21,782 nt of DNA, from positions 1 through 21,782 of IMG/VR virus record IMGVR_UViG_3300011432_000049; one strand, 5' to 3'. Within the stretch, counting starts at the first letter, position 1. Each line of letters begins with the position of its first letter. Of the stretch, positions 14,505-21,508 are shown in pieces. Source of the DNA: a virus. The translations under genes were made by a program, and so were the position numbers. The notes beneath the pieces are model-generated. The model worked only from the letters and a program-made list of their open reading frames with translations, was not told where the DNA came from and did no database searches.

Positions 14505-16418
14505 ATGGCCGTCCAGATCCTCGTCGGCGAGGCCAACGGGGAAGCCACCGACGACATCACGCAATGGGTCGATTTCGAGACGATCTCGATCGAGGACACG
14601 GGCAACCAGACCGATGACACGGCCAGCTTCGAGGTCATCGACAAGGGCCTGACGATCGACGTCCTGCACCCCCATGGGCCGGTCCGGATCACGCAGGACG
14701 ACGACGACAAGTTCATCGGCTTCATCGTCAACCTCGAGCCTGCGTGGGAGGGCATCAGCCGCCGCTTCCGCATCTCGTGTGTGGGCCTCAGCGTGCTCCT
14801 CGACAAGAGCATCATCCCCGCCACTACGACGAACACCTACCGGCGAGCGGCCGGCGAGAGCGACCGAAGGCGCATCCTGTGGCTCCTGCGGACGTTCGCC
14901 CAGCCATTCATCGACGTCGGGTCCTCGGATTTCAGCAGGATCCAGACGTTGGAAGGCAGCATGGAGGCCCAGGACTTCCAGGGCCTCACGGTGCGTCAGG
15001 CGATCGAGCGCGTCCTTGGTGCTGCCAGTGAGTCCAGCAACTACTTCGTGGACACGACCGGGCGCCTGCATACCTGGGACGACGACCACGAGGAGGACGA
15101 CGAGGCTCCCTTCGCCATCGTGGCGGAACACACCCTCGCTTCTGATGAGGTCGCCCCGTCCGACCTTCGGGTCAACCATGACACGTCCGAACTCATCAAC
15201 TACTACTTCGTCCGTGGCAAGAACGCAGCCGGCAGCGGGTCCTACAGCGACGCGGACAGCATCGAGCAGTACGGGCGTTGGCAGGCGTTCATCGACGGTC
15301 CCGACAGCGACACGACCCGCAAGGCGCAGCGTCTCGGGCGGGCGGCCCTGCGTGACACGAAGGACCCCATCATCCGGGCCAACTTCCACGTCGAGGACGA
15401 CTATTGCGTCAACGACGACGGGCTGACGTGGAAGCCAGGCCAACTCGTATCCATCACCAGCGCCGCACACGACCTCGATGGCTACGAGAGTCGCATCGTC
15501 CGCACGACGACCACCTACCTCAATGGTCGTGGCTCCCGGCGCATCGAGATCGAGATCGGTGCTCTGCGGGCCAACTTCCTCGGTCCCGACCAGTGGGGCC
15601 AGCAGGGAGGGTTCCCGAACCCGCGCATGTCGGTCGACTCCGGCACGGTCGGGTCCGTAGCGCGCCCGCGCGACACCCGGCCGAAGCTGCTCGACGGCTT
15701 CGGGCGCATCGCCACGCCATCAGCGCCCACGCATGGTGACTCTGTCGGTGCGTGGCAGTACGCCAGACTCAACTACGGTCGCCACTTCGGCTCATGGTCT
15801 GGTGGCCTCCTGCCTGGCATCGGGGACGACTTCACCATCGGGGCGCCCTGGGGGCCAGCCCTGACCCTGACGGGCCACCCGCAACCGGTCGTCGCGAACA
15901 CGGCGGCCCAGCATCACGTCCACACGATCTGCGGCGGGATCGGTGGTTGGTCGGGTTGGGACGAGCAGGAGAGTTGGGCGAGGATCACCGTTGGCACACT
16001 CCCAGAAGATGCTGTCGGCGTGTACGTCACCGTGGGAGCGGGTGAGTACAGGGGTTCCGGCACGGCCGTCGATGTCCTGGCCCTCACTGGGGGACCCCCT
16101 GCGACGCCGCGCCAGGGCGCCGTCGTCGGGCGCATCGAAGGGACTGGCACGCTCGAGGTGCTGATCGCGGTGGCGGGGCCAACGGACCTGTGGATCGGGC
16201 TCGTCCGGGGTTGGCCCGCCGATTACACGCCGATGGATGGCCCTCCCGGCTACCTTTGCACAGGAGGACCGTGGAGCCCTGAGCTTGGCGGGGGGAAGAT
16301 GACGGATCCCAGCTTCGGCACGCGCGACTTCGCCATCGGCGCATCACCGACATCTCCAGGGCCGACCGGTACGCCCGGTGGACAGGGACCGTGGGACTGG
16401 CATGTGGTGGGAGCATGA
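14505..16418 (+). CDS. Large tail-tip protein, hub/Tal-like
   Basis: This 637-residue protein begins right after the tape measure stop (TAGATG). Residues 1-370 look like a tail hub domain (gp27/Tal-like): an N-terminal beta part (VQILVGEANGE..., ISIEDTGNQTDDTASFEVID), FIGFIVNLEP, then the long DFQGLTVRQAIERVLGAASESS and a TTGRLHTWDDD strand, ending in KPGQLVSITSAAHDLDGYESRIVRT, as in phage late control D-like hubs. Residues about 385-637 are Gly/Trp/Pro-rich beta sequence, perhaps a host-surface or carbohydrate binding part. No separate distal tail gene is seen, so Dit function may be fused here or lie in a later gene. No protease or hydrolase signature is recognised. Confidence 0.78.
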   Translation: MAVQILVGEANGEATDDITQWVDFETISIEDTGNQTDDTASFEVIDKGLTIDVLHPHGPVRITQDDDDKFIGFIVNLEPAWEGISRRFRISCVGLSVLLDKSIIPATTTNTYRRAAGESDRRRILWLLRTFAQPFIDVGSSDFSRIQTLEGSMEAQDFQGLTVRQAIERVLGAASESSNYFVDTTGRLHTWDDDHEEDDEAPFAIVAEHTLASDEVAPSDLRVNHDTSELINYYFVRGKNAAGSGSYSDADSIEQYGRWQAFIDGPDSDTTRKAQRLGRAALRDTKDPIIRANFHVEDDYCVNDDGLTWKPGQLVSITSAAHDLDGYESRIVRTTTTYLNGRGSRRIEIEIGALRANFLGPDQWGQQGGFPNPRMSVDSGTVGSVARPRDTRPKLLDGFGRIATPSAPTHGDSVGAWQYARLNYGRHFGSWSGGLLPGIGDDFTIGAPWGPALTLTGHPQPVVANTAAQHHVHTICGGIGGWSGWDEQESWARITVGTLPEDAVGVYVTVGAGEYRGSGTAVDVLALTGGPPATPRQGAVVGRIEGTGTLEVLIAVAGPTDLWIGLVRGWPADYTPMDGPPGYLCTGGPWSPELGGGKMTDPSFGTRDFAIGASPTSPGPTGTPGGQGPWDWHVVGA

Positions 16419-17143
16419 CATGGGGCATCGATGGGAACGCCCTCTACGTGGAGGGGCCGGATAGCGTCGGCCTGATGGTGCAGGGCGAGGGCGAGGATGC
16501 CGACGCCCCGCGAGGGCCGTGGTCCGAAGACGCCTCATTCGGGGTCGAGGTCGACTTCACGGCTACCGACCTGACGGGAGGGTCAGTCGGGGTGACGGCG
16601 GTGGCGATGGGACGGAGCATGTCGGCGACGCTCGACATCGCTGCTGGGACCGTCACGGTGTACGGCCCCGACTCGACAGATACCGCTGACGTGGACCTGA
16701 CGGCCGACTCCACTCACACACTCTCGGCCGACACGCGGGCTGGTGAGGTGCGCGGCAAGGTGTGGGCCGTGTCTGACGGGGAGCCTGCCGACTGGGCAGC
16801 TATCGCGGCGATGGATCAGACGGTCGACGAGGGCGACCGCTTCATCCTGTGGGTCTACGCCGCTTCCGGGCAGACGGTCCGTGTCCCAGCTATCAGGACG
16901 GCTCTCGCTGCCCTTGCCGGCCAGTTCATGCAGCATGAGTGGATCGGCTATGCCTCCGGGGAGACCGAGAGGTTCCGGCCTCGCCACCGTTACGTGCTCG
17001 GCACGCTGGTGCTTCACACCAACGGCATAGACAGCCCACCCATCTGGGGTGATGGCATCTCGGCTCGTCTCGATGTCTCGCCGACCGCTCACTCGGGCAT
17101 CCACGCCACCTATATCGCTGAGGGCAGAGGGGACGACTCATGA
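16415..17143 (+). CDS. Minor tail protein with LamG/concanavalin-like domain (probable)
   Basis: The 242-residue product overlaps the hub stop in ATGA; I chose ATG at 16415 for this coupling over an upstream in-frame start at 16391. Residues about 35-130 have the strand pattern of a LamG-like jelly roll: FGVEVDFTATDLTGGSVGVTA, SATLDIAAGTVTVYG, HTLSADTRAGEVRGKVWAV, then the SDGEPADW turn, a combination frequent in actinophage minor tail proteins that may bind glycans. Residues 160-242 are another beta part (RFRPRHRYVLGTLVLHTN). A place in the tail tip, with receptor contact, is inferred. Confidence 0.68.
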   Translation: MTWGIDGNALYVEGPDSVGLMVQGEGEDADAPRGPWSEDASFGVEVDFTATDLTGGSVGVTAVAMGRSMSATLDIAAGTVTVYGPDSTDTADVDLTADSTHTLSADTRAGEVRGKVWAVSDGEPADWAAIAAMDQTVDEGDRFILWVYAASGQTVRVPAIRTALAALAGQFMQHEWIGYASGETERFRPRHRYVLGTLVLHTNGIDSPPIWGDGISARLDVSPTAHSGIHATYIAEGRGDDS

Positions 17144-17155
17144 GGAGATACCGAC

Positions 17156-17608
17156 ATGGCTGACGTACTCATGCAGGGCTACCACGTCGCCCGCGACGCT
17201 GGGTTGCTTCAGGACGACGCGCCGATCTGGTTCGCGATCGCCATGGACGGCACGGTGCCGGATGCCGACTCGATATTCGTGGACGACACCGACCTGGTGA
17301 CGACCGAGTACGACGGGGCGGGCTACGACCGGCATGAGGCGGCCGGCGTGACGTGGGCATATGACAGCAGCGACGACGAGATGCAGCTTGACTGCGACGA
17401 TGACCCCGAGGCGTTCGGTGACACGGTGGTGGCAGCCTCCGACCCGCCAGCAGGTGTGTACACCATCTTGCAGGCGGGCGGTTCGCCCGACGACTCGGCG
17501 GACTACGTACTGGGGTACAACGACTCAGGGTCCTACGGCAACGGCGGTGGCGGCGCGCTGGGCCTGACAGTGCCGGTCGGAGGCTTCCTCTACAGCAAGC
17601 AGGGCTAA
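17156..17608 (+). CDS. Putative tail structural protein
   Basis: The product has 150 residues and is very acidic (DADSIFVDDTDLVTTEYDG; SSDDEMQLDCDDDPEAFGD), with a Gly-rich C-terminus ending VPVGGFLYSKQG. The ATG at 17156 has an excellent ribosome site (TGAGGAGA) about nine bases upstream. It lies among tail-tip genes and is probably a virion protein; I do not recognise a family. No transmembrane helix, signal peptide or catalytic motif is seen. The next gene starts three bases after its stop. Confidence 0.75.
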   Translation: MADVLMQGYHVARDAGLLQDDAPIWFAIAMDGTVPDADSIFVDDTDLVTTEYDGAGYDRHEAAGVTWAYDSSDDEMQLDCDDDPEAFGDTVVAASDPPAGVYTILQAGGSPDDSADYVLGYNDSGSYGNGGGGALGLTVPVGGFLYSKQG

Positions 17609-17611
17609 GGT

Positions 17612-18631
17612 ATGGCCCTCACCATCGTCCAGGCTCACGCCCTCGCCAACATCACGCCGGCTGCGGTTGACTGGGACCTCGGGTCGCCGCCTGCCAACAC
17701 CAAGGGCCTGGTCATGTGGACGACGCAAGACCTCTCGGTCACGCCCGTCTACGGTGGTGAGGCTCTAGAAGTCGTCACCCAGTACGACCCAGCCGGCTCC
17801 GAGTTGATGCGGCTGTGGCAGCTTATCAACGACGACTTCGCGGCGGCATCAGGGACTCACTTGACATTCACGTCGCCGGGGTACGTCGACGGCCAGGCGG
17901 TCCATGCGGCCTGGCTGGTCGCGGGCGCCCCGGTGGTGCTGGTCGATGCGTCGTACTCGGTCGGCGCTGGCGTCACGATCAGCCTAGACCCTGGTAGCGG
18001 GGCCGCCTGCGTCGCCTACGCCTGTGGCTACATCGGCAAGTCCGGCGGGGTCACGGTCAGCAATATCGCCCCGCAGTCCGGGCAGACGCAACTGTCCGAG
18101 GTCGATGGCATCGGCGGCGGGGTCTCCCCTGGCGCCGCGTGCGCCTCCTACAAGTCAGGCATCAGTGCCCCGACGACGGTGGGCTTCGATTTCACTAGCG
18201 GCGGCGGCACGAGCGGTGCCCAAGCGGCGGCGCTCTACTCCGAGGGCGCGACCGGTGTCATCCTGTCCGCGTACGGTGAGGTCACGGCTTTCCGCGCGGG
18301 GCTGACTATCGCGCCAGGGGCGGACTCGATGGTGTGGCTCTTTCGTGCCTCCGAGGTCACACGGTTCCGCCCGCTACGCGTGCAGACGTCCGGCCCGCGC
18401 CAGGTGGCACTCGTGGGCACCAGCTTGGGCACCTCCGAGATGACCGAGGGCGGCACCGAGGGCTACCAGCTCACCTACCACGCCGCGTCGAAGCCTGACT
18501 GGCAGCCATCCGGCAGCCCTGTCCTCGACACGGCCGCCTGGCTGCCGCTGACCGCCGTCGTCGGCGGCGTGCCCGAACTCGTATGGGACGACGACGACAG
18601 CCTCATCCCCACGCTCACGCCACTCGACTGA
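17612..18631 (+). CDS. Putative tail structural protein, Gly/Ala/Val-rich
   Basis: This 339-residue protein has a low-charge, beta-rich composition with many Gly, Ala, Ser and Val (ASYSVGAGVTISLDPGSGAA; SVSP-type turns; SGGGTSGAQAAALYSEGATG), as in fibre or tail-tip proteins. The N-terminus (ALTIVQAHALANITPAAVDW) and C-terminus (LVWDDDDSLIPTLTPLD) are not familiar. It has three internal cysteines close together near residues 132-138 and 176. It starts three bases after the previous stop (TAAGGTATG) and is followed by the tail fibre gene nine bases on. A role in host contact is inferred from position only. Confidence 0.75.
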   Translation: MALTIVQAHALANITPAAVDWDLGSPPANTKGLVMWTTQDLSVTPVYGGEALEVVTQYDPAGSELMRLWQLINDDFAAASGTHLTFTSPGYVDGQAVHAAWLVAGAPVVLVDASYSVGAGVTISLDPGSGAACVAYACGYIGKSGGVTVSNIAPQSGQTQLSEVDGIGGGVSPGAACASYKSGISAPTTVGFDFTSGGGTSGAQAAALYSEGATGVILSAYGEVTAFRAGLTIAPGADSMVWLFRASEVTRFRPLRVQTSGPRQVALVGTSLGTSEMTEGGTEGYQLTYHAASKPDWQPSGSPVLDTAAWLPLTAVVGGVPELVWDDDDSLIPTLTPLD

Positions 18632-18640
18632 GGTGCTGCC

Positions 18641-19654
18641 ATGACCACGCGCTTCGCTGGACATCTGCTGACAGGCGACCACGCCTCACGGCCAGCCTTC
18701 GGGGACGTGCCTGAGGGCACGCTGTACGCCTGCTCGGACCACGCTCTCATCTACCAGTCCGATGGCGTGGCGGCGTGGTCGACGTGGAGCACGGTGAGCG
18801 GCACCGCACTCGTCGCCGCTCATACCGGCGATGCGTCGGACGCCCACGACGCGAGTGCCATCAGCATCCTTGACGCCGCCAACGACTTCACGGCCACCGA
18901 CGTCGAGGGCGCGCTGGCCGAGCTACAGGCCGATAACGAGGCGCACGTCGCTGCTGCGGACCCGCACACCGGCTACCGCTTGGAGTCGGCGGACCATACC
19001 CATGCCAGCACCGGGGCGCAGGCCGGGACCGTAGACCATGGCGTGCTGACTGGCCTGACCGACGACGACCACCCGCAGTACGTCAAAGACTCGGAGTTCG
19101 GCGCCAAGGGCCGCATCCTCGCGGGCACGGGCTCTGGCACCTTCGATGACCTCCCGGTCGGCACCAACGGGGACGTCCTTACCGCGGACTCGGGCGAGAC
19201 GATGGGCGTCAAGTGGGCGGCGGCGGCAGGCGGCGGAGCCGTCGCCACGGACGCCATCTGGGATGCCAAAGGCGATGTCGCGGGCGGGACCGGGGCCAAC
19301 ACCGCCGCGAGGCTGGCGGTCGGCGGTAACGGGGCCATCCTCGAAGCCGCCTCCGGCGAGACGACAGGTCTTAAGTGGTCGCGGACGCTACGCGGCAAGA
19401 TCCAGGGATCGGATGGGGCCGTCCTCCAGGGGACGGGCTTCACATGCGCTCGCAATGCGACGGGCGACTACACGATCACCATCACGTCAGCATTCGCCGC
19501 CGCGCCCATCGTGGTCGGAACGGTCATCACGGTCGCAGGCTCGCGATGGTTCACGGCCGACAACGTCACGACGACCTCCATCCATGTCTACATCGCCTCA
19601 AACCTCGCCCTGGTGGACCTTGACTTCTGCTTCATCGCCATCGCGGCGTCGTGA
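18641..19654 (+). CDS. Tail fibre protein (probable), last gene of the late operon
   Basis: The 337-residue product carries motifs I know from many tail fibres: DVEGALAELQADNEAHVAA (a coiled-coil piece, about 87-105), a HTHAST stretch, LTGLTDDDHPQYV, and WDAKGDVAGGTGANTAARLA. Two 20-residue repeats (V173-W192 and V227-W246, 13 of 20 identical) with the pattern V-G-x-N-G-x-x-L-x-A-x-SGET-x-G-x-KW frame this last motif. The C-terminal 90 residues (GFTCARNATGDYTITITSAF...) form a beta-rich tip, probably the receptor-binding part. An AGGTGC site precedes ATG at 18641. Such repeats are typical of trimeric fibre shafts. Confidence 0.85.
   Translation: MTTRFAGHLLTGDHASRPAFGDVPEGTLYACSDHALIYQSDGVAAWSTWSTVSGTALVAAHTGDASDAHDASAISILDAANDFTATDVEGALAELQADNEAHVAAADPHTGYRLESADHTHASTGAQAGTVDHGVLTGLTDDDHPQYVKDSEFGAKGRILAGTGSGTFDDLPVGTNGDVLTADSGETMGVKWAAAAGGGAVATDAIWDAKGDVAGGTGANTAARLAVGGNGAILEAASGETTGLKWSRTLRGKIQGSDGAVLQGTGFTCARNATGDYTITITSAFAAAPIVVGTVITVAGSRWFTADNVTTTSIHVYIASNLALVDLDFCFIAIAAS
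19157..19378 (+). repeat. Two 20-residue coding repeats in the tail fibre
   Basis: Copies at 19157-19216 and 19319-19378 encode VGTNGDVLTADSGETMGVKW and VGGNGAILEAASGETTGLKW, 54 residues apart. They flank the WDAKGD...AARLA motif, a modular unit found in other fibres. Confidence 0.8.
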
Positions 19655-19663
19655 GCGCGTCTG

Positions 19664-19750
19664 ATGCTCGCCACCCGTCACCGGGTGCGCATCTGCTTCT
19701 CGTTCATGTGCACCGACCTGCGCATCGACGGCGACTGCCTTCCGGTTTAG
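19664..19750 (+). CDS. Possible 28-residue peptide between fibre gene and terminator
   Basis: An ATG at 19664 opens a frame to TAG at 19748-19750 encoding MLATRHRVRICFSFMCTDLR and eight more residues, with three cysteines. It fits in the gap after the fibre gene, before the terminator. There is no clear ribosome site (only GAGCG ten bases upstream), so this may be chance; it would need conservation in related phages to be accepted. Confidence 0.2.
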   Translation: MLATRHRVRICFSFMCTDLRIDGDCLPV

Positions 19751-19804
19751 CGTCCACCGTCACGGAGCCGCCCAGACCTCTCCAGCAACGCAGACCCCCG
19801 CCAA

Positions 19805-19830
19805 GCCCGCCCTTCGGGGCGGGCGTTTTC
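19805..19830 (+). terminator. Strong intrinsic terminator of the late operon
   Basis: GCCCGCCC (19805-19812) pairs perfectly with GGGCGGGC (19817-19824) around a TTCG tetraloop, followed by GTTTTCGT. This is a textbook rho-independent terminator for rightward transcription. Read leftward the hairpin lacks a T-run, so it is less likely to serve the repressor transcript. About 100 bases between it and the repressor stop hold nothing I can name apart from a GAGGAGG sequence at 19901-19907. Confidence 0.92.
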
Positions 19831-19928
19831 GTGTCCCTGGTGCCTCCTGTCAACGCTGTTTCATGCAAGATGCGCCCCAGCCTGCCGGACTTTTCCATCC
19901 GAGGAGGCACGGGACATGCACTTGCTCG

Positions 19929-20267
19929 TCATTCGTCGATGGGTCTATGAGGCCGTCGCGGTGGCCCTAGACGCTCGTCTACCGCCCGATCGACCTCCAT
20001 GGCTATCGCCATCCGTAGCTCGTCGTCCACGGGCACGGCTGCGTCCCCGTCGAGCGCGGCCACGACCTCCCACGGCCTGACCCCGAGCGCGCTCGCCACG
20101 GCGGCCAGCGCGTCCATGTCGGGATAGCCGTCGAAGTCCGGGTTGGTCCACTTCGTCAAGGTCTGCCGCTGCACGCCTGAGCGCTCCACCAGCGCCTTCT
20201 GCCAGCCACGACGCCCGCCTGTCCTACGGGCTAGGTAGGTGCGCATCCGTGTGCCTCGCGTCGTCAT
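19929..20267 (-). CDS. XRE-family helix-turn-helix repressor (probable immunity repressor)
   Basis: The 112-residue leftward product has an XRE-type helix-turn-helix: GWQKALVERSGVQRQTLTKW (residues 21-40) followed by MDALAAVASALGVRPWEVV (51-69), then an acidic helix (DDELRMAIAMEVDRAVDERL) and a basic tail. It lacks a peptidase domain of the LexA/cI type, so it is a small repressor. I place the start at ATG 20267: no Shine-Dalgarno sequence is present, but a TACCGT box ends eight bases before it, which fits a leaderless message as for lambda cI. ATG 20246 (105 residues) is the alternative. It faces the Cro-like gene across a divergent control region and probably maintains lysogeny by blocking rightward transcription. 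Confidence 0.82.
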   Translation of the reverse strand: MTTRGTRMRTYLARRTGGRRGWQKALVERSGVQRQTLTKWTNPDFDGYPDMDALAAVASALGVRPWEVVAALDGDAAVPVDDELRMAIAMEVDRAVDERLGPPRRPHRPIDE

Positions 20268-20274
20268 CGACACA

Positions 20275-20303
20275 ACGGTATTGACATGGGTGCGCGGACT
20301 GTG
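20275..20303 (-). promoter_or_regulatory. Leftward repressor promoter (weak, candidate)
   Basis: On the minus strand TACCGT (20280-20275) lies seven bases before the repressor ATG at 20267, the right distance for a -10 box of a leaderless message. The -35 position (CACAGT, 20303-20298) is poor, as for promoters that need an activator. It shares its spacer with the rightward promoter, so the two cannot be occupied freely at once. Confidence 0.4.
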
Positions 20304-20309
20304 TACCGT
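20281..20309 (+). promoter_or_regulatory. Rightward early promoter
   Basis: TTGACA (20281-20286, perfect consensus -35) is followed after exactly 17 bases by TACCGT (20304-20309), which has the TAnnnT -10 pattern common in high-GC actinobacteria. Transcription would start near 20316 and drive the Cro-like gene and the small genes behind it. Confidence 0.75.
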
Positions 20310-20368
20310 TCGCATAGTCAGAGCCATGGCTACGTTGTCTATGACCTGGCAGCATAGGCGGAGCACAC

Positions 20369-20557
20369 GTGACGCACCCACTTTCGGAAGCCCTCGCAAG
20401 GCGCGAGCGCAGCGCCTCCTGGCTGGCACGCAAGACGGGTAAGACCCCCTCCTACGTGTCCCGTGTCATGAGCGGCGAACGCAGACCCTCCGAGGACTTC
20501 CGCGAGCGCGCAGCAGCGACGCTCGGGGTGCCTGAGTCACGCCTGTTCCCGTCATGA
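20369..20557 (+). CDS. Cro-like XRE helix-turn-helix protein
   Basis: The 62-residue product is little more than a DNA-binding domain: SWLARKTGKTPSYVSRVMSG (residues 17-36) is a clear helix-turn-helix with the usual S-Y-V-S-R recognition helix, followed by a helix ending LGVPESRLF, as in short XRE proteins. It starts with GTG at 20369 behind a GGCGGAG site, about 53 bases after the expected start of transcription. As first gene behind the rightward promoter and opposite the repressor it probably plays the Cro role, or that of an excisionase/early regulator. The stop overlaps the ribosome site of the next gene. Confidence 0.82.
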   Translation: MTHPLSEALARRERSASWLARKTGKTPSYVSRVMSGERRPSEDFRERAAATLGVPESRLFPS

Positions 20558-20568
20558 GGAGGAAGGAC

Positions 20569-20808
20569 ATGGCACGGGAGCCTGCCCCTCGCCGGGGCCG
20601 TCCATCCACGGAGTCCATCGCCCAGCTTGAACTGCTGGCCTACAAGGGGGAGACGAAGCGCTCGGTGATAACCGTCGCGCCCATCGTCCACAAGCTCGCT
20701 GCCATCGCGGCGCGATGCGACCAGCGCCTAGCCGACCGCTTCGAGTCGGAGATATACGCCGAGCTTATCCGCCTGCTACGGCGCCAGTCGGTGCCGTTCA
20801 GCCTGTAG
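20569..20808 (+). CDS. Small early hypothetical protein, basic N-terminus
   Basis: I take ATG 20569 as start because AGGAGGAAGG (20557-20566) lies just before it; ATG 20554 in the same frame is the other option but would place the ribosome site inside the gene. The 79 residues begin AREPAPRRGRPSTES, a Gly-Arg-Pro motif typical of DNA-binding or AT-hook-like tails, followed by helices (IVHKLAAIAARCDQRLADRF and EIYAELIRLLRRQ). It could be a small DNA-binding protein; I do not recognise a family. It is part of the early operon. Confidence 0.78.
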   Translation: MAREPAPRRGRPSTESIAQLELLAYKGETKRSVITVAPIVHKLAAIAARCDQRLADRFESEIYAELIRLLRRQSVPFSL

Positions 20809-20817
20809 GGAGTCCAT

Positions 20818-21057
20818 ATGACTGCTCGCTTCGAGATCGTGGCTGCCAAGAAGGCAGAGGAGATCAGGGCAACACCGTTCGCGAAGGGACGGCCACTCAA
20901 CCCCCCCACGCGCGCCCTCCTAGATGGCGAGGTGATCCAGCTACCCCATAGAAAGAACATCGGAACGATGGCTGCGCTGAAGAAGCGCGGTCTCCGACGC
21001 CGCACCCGCAGCGATGGCAACAGTGGTACCTACGTCTGGGCCGAGCCACTGCCATGA
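20818..21057 (+). CDS. Small early hypothetical protein, basic
   Basis: The product has 79 residues. An N-terminal strand/helix (RFEIVAAKKAEEIRATPFAKG) leads to a central segment (RPLNPPTRALLDGEVIQLPH) and a very basic end (ALKKRGLRRRTRSDG) closing with TYVWAEPLP. An AGGGAG site precedes ATG 20818, and the stop overlaps the next start in ATGA. The charge pattern suggests nucleic acid contact, but no family is recognised. Confidence 0.78.
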   Translation: MTARFEIVAAKKAEEIRATPFAKGRPLNPPTRALLDGEVIQLPHRKNIGTMAALKKRGLRRRTRSDGNSGTYVWAEPLP

Positions 21058-21242
21058 ACTGCGACCTAGAACTCGCCAACGGTCAGCCCTGCCCCAAGCC
21101 GGCCACCCACTTCCGCCGTCACTCCCTCGACGGTCGGATGGTCGGCTACTGCGACCTGCACATCCGCGTGCAGCGCAAGCGCTGTCCCGATAACGAGGCC
21201 GAGCAGTGGGGCTGGTACACGTACACGGCGGTCGCGGCATGA
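21054..21242 (+). CDS. Small putative zinc-binding protein
   Basis: The 62-residue protein has C3 and C13 in the N-terminal part (MNCDLELANGQPCPKPATHF, with H19) and a C33-x2-H36 pair in GYCDLHIRV, a spacing that fits a small treble-clef or zinc-ribbon fold; C44 is a further candidate. It ends with an aromatic strand WGWYTYTAVAA. It is coupled on both sides by ATGA overlaps (21054 and 21239). Such tiny zinc proteins are common in phage early operons and their roles are mostly unknown. Metal binding is inferred from residue pattern only. Confidence 0.75.
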   Translation: MNCDLELANGQPCPKPATHFRRHSLDGRMVGYCDLHIRVQRKRCPDNEAEQWGWYTYTAVAA

Positions 21243-21508
21243 CCGCACGACTCGGGGACCGCGTGCGGGACCGCATCACGGAATACGAAGGCATCGTCAT
21301 AGCGGAGACACTGTGGTTGAACGGCTGCCGGCGCCTGACATTGCAGGCGCCCGGTGAACACGAAGGCAAGCGCCGCGAGCCACTCACCATCGATGAGACG
21401 GACGCCGTGGTCATCGAGAGCGTCTTCAAGCTCTTCAAGCCCTCCGAGCCCTTCGAGCGAACGGGTGGCCCTCGCCCTGATCCTGTGCAGCGGACGGACC
21501 CGGTATGA
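21239..21508 (+). CDS. Small early protein with LGDRVRD motif
   Basis: I start this gene at ATG 21239 (ATGA overlap) instead of the in-frame option at 21206, which lies inside the preceding gene. The 89 residues begin ARLGDRVRDRITEYEGIVIA, then LWLNGCRRLTLQAP, a pattern I recall from a widespread small phage protein (usually K-x-G-D-x-V-x-D, ...G-x-A...NGC) of SH3/KOW-like beta character and unknown role. The C-terminus (about 68-89) is Pro-rich. It overlaps the next gene in ATGA. Confidence 0.78.
   Translation: MTARLGDRVRDRITEYEGIVIAETLWLNGCRRLTLQAPGEHEGKRREPLTIDETDAVVIESVFKLFKPSEPFERTGGPRPDPVQRTDPV

Larger units (their letters stand above)
20274..20310. promoter_or_regulatory. Inverted repeat, candidate operator of the genetic switch
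   Basis: AACGGTA (20274-20280) and TACCGTT (20304-20310) are 7-bp inverted arms, centres 30 bases (about three helix turns) apart. Each arm covers the likely -10 box of one of the two divergent promoters, so a protein bound there would block both. A 10-bp palindrome AGCCATGGCT (20322-20331) lies near the rightward transcription start. Binding by the XRE proteins is inferred; 7-mers of this sort occur by chance a few times in a window of this size (one more AACGGTA lies inside the collagen gene). Confidence 0.5.

Noticed and set aside
19651-19950. A 99-residue rightward frame after the tail fibre
   Set aside because: It runs straight through the strong intrinsic terminator at 19805-19830, has no ribosome site and is Pro/Arg-rich in the manner of non-coding GC-rich DNA.
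20326-20442. ATG at 20326 opening a 38-codon rightward frame just after the early promoter
   Set aside because: It overlaps the Cro-like gene out of frame and encodes a basic sequence without pattern; the GTG at 20369 has the ribosome site and a true helix-turn-helix product.
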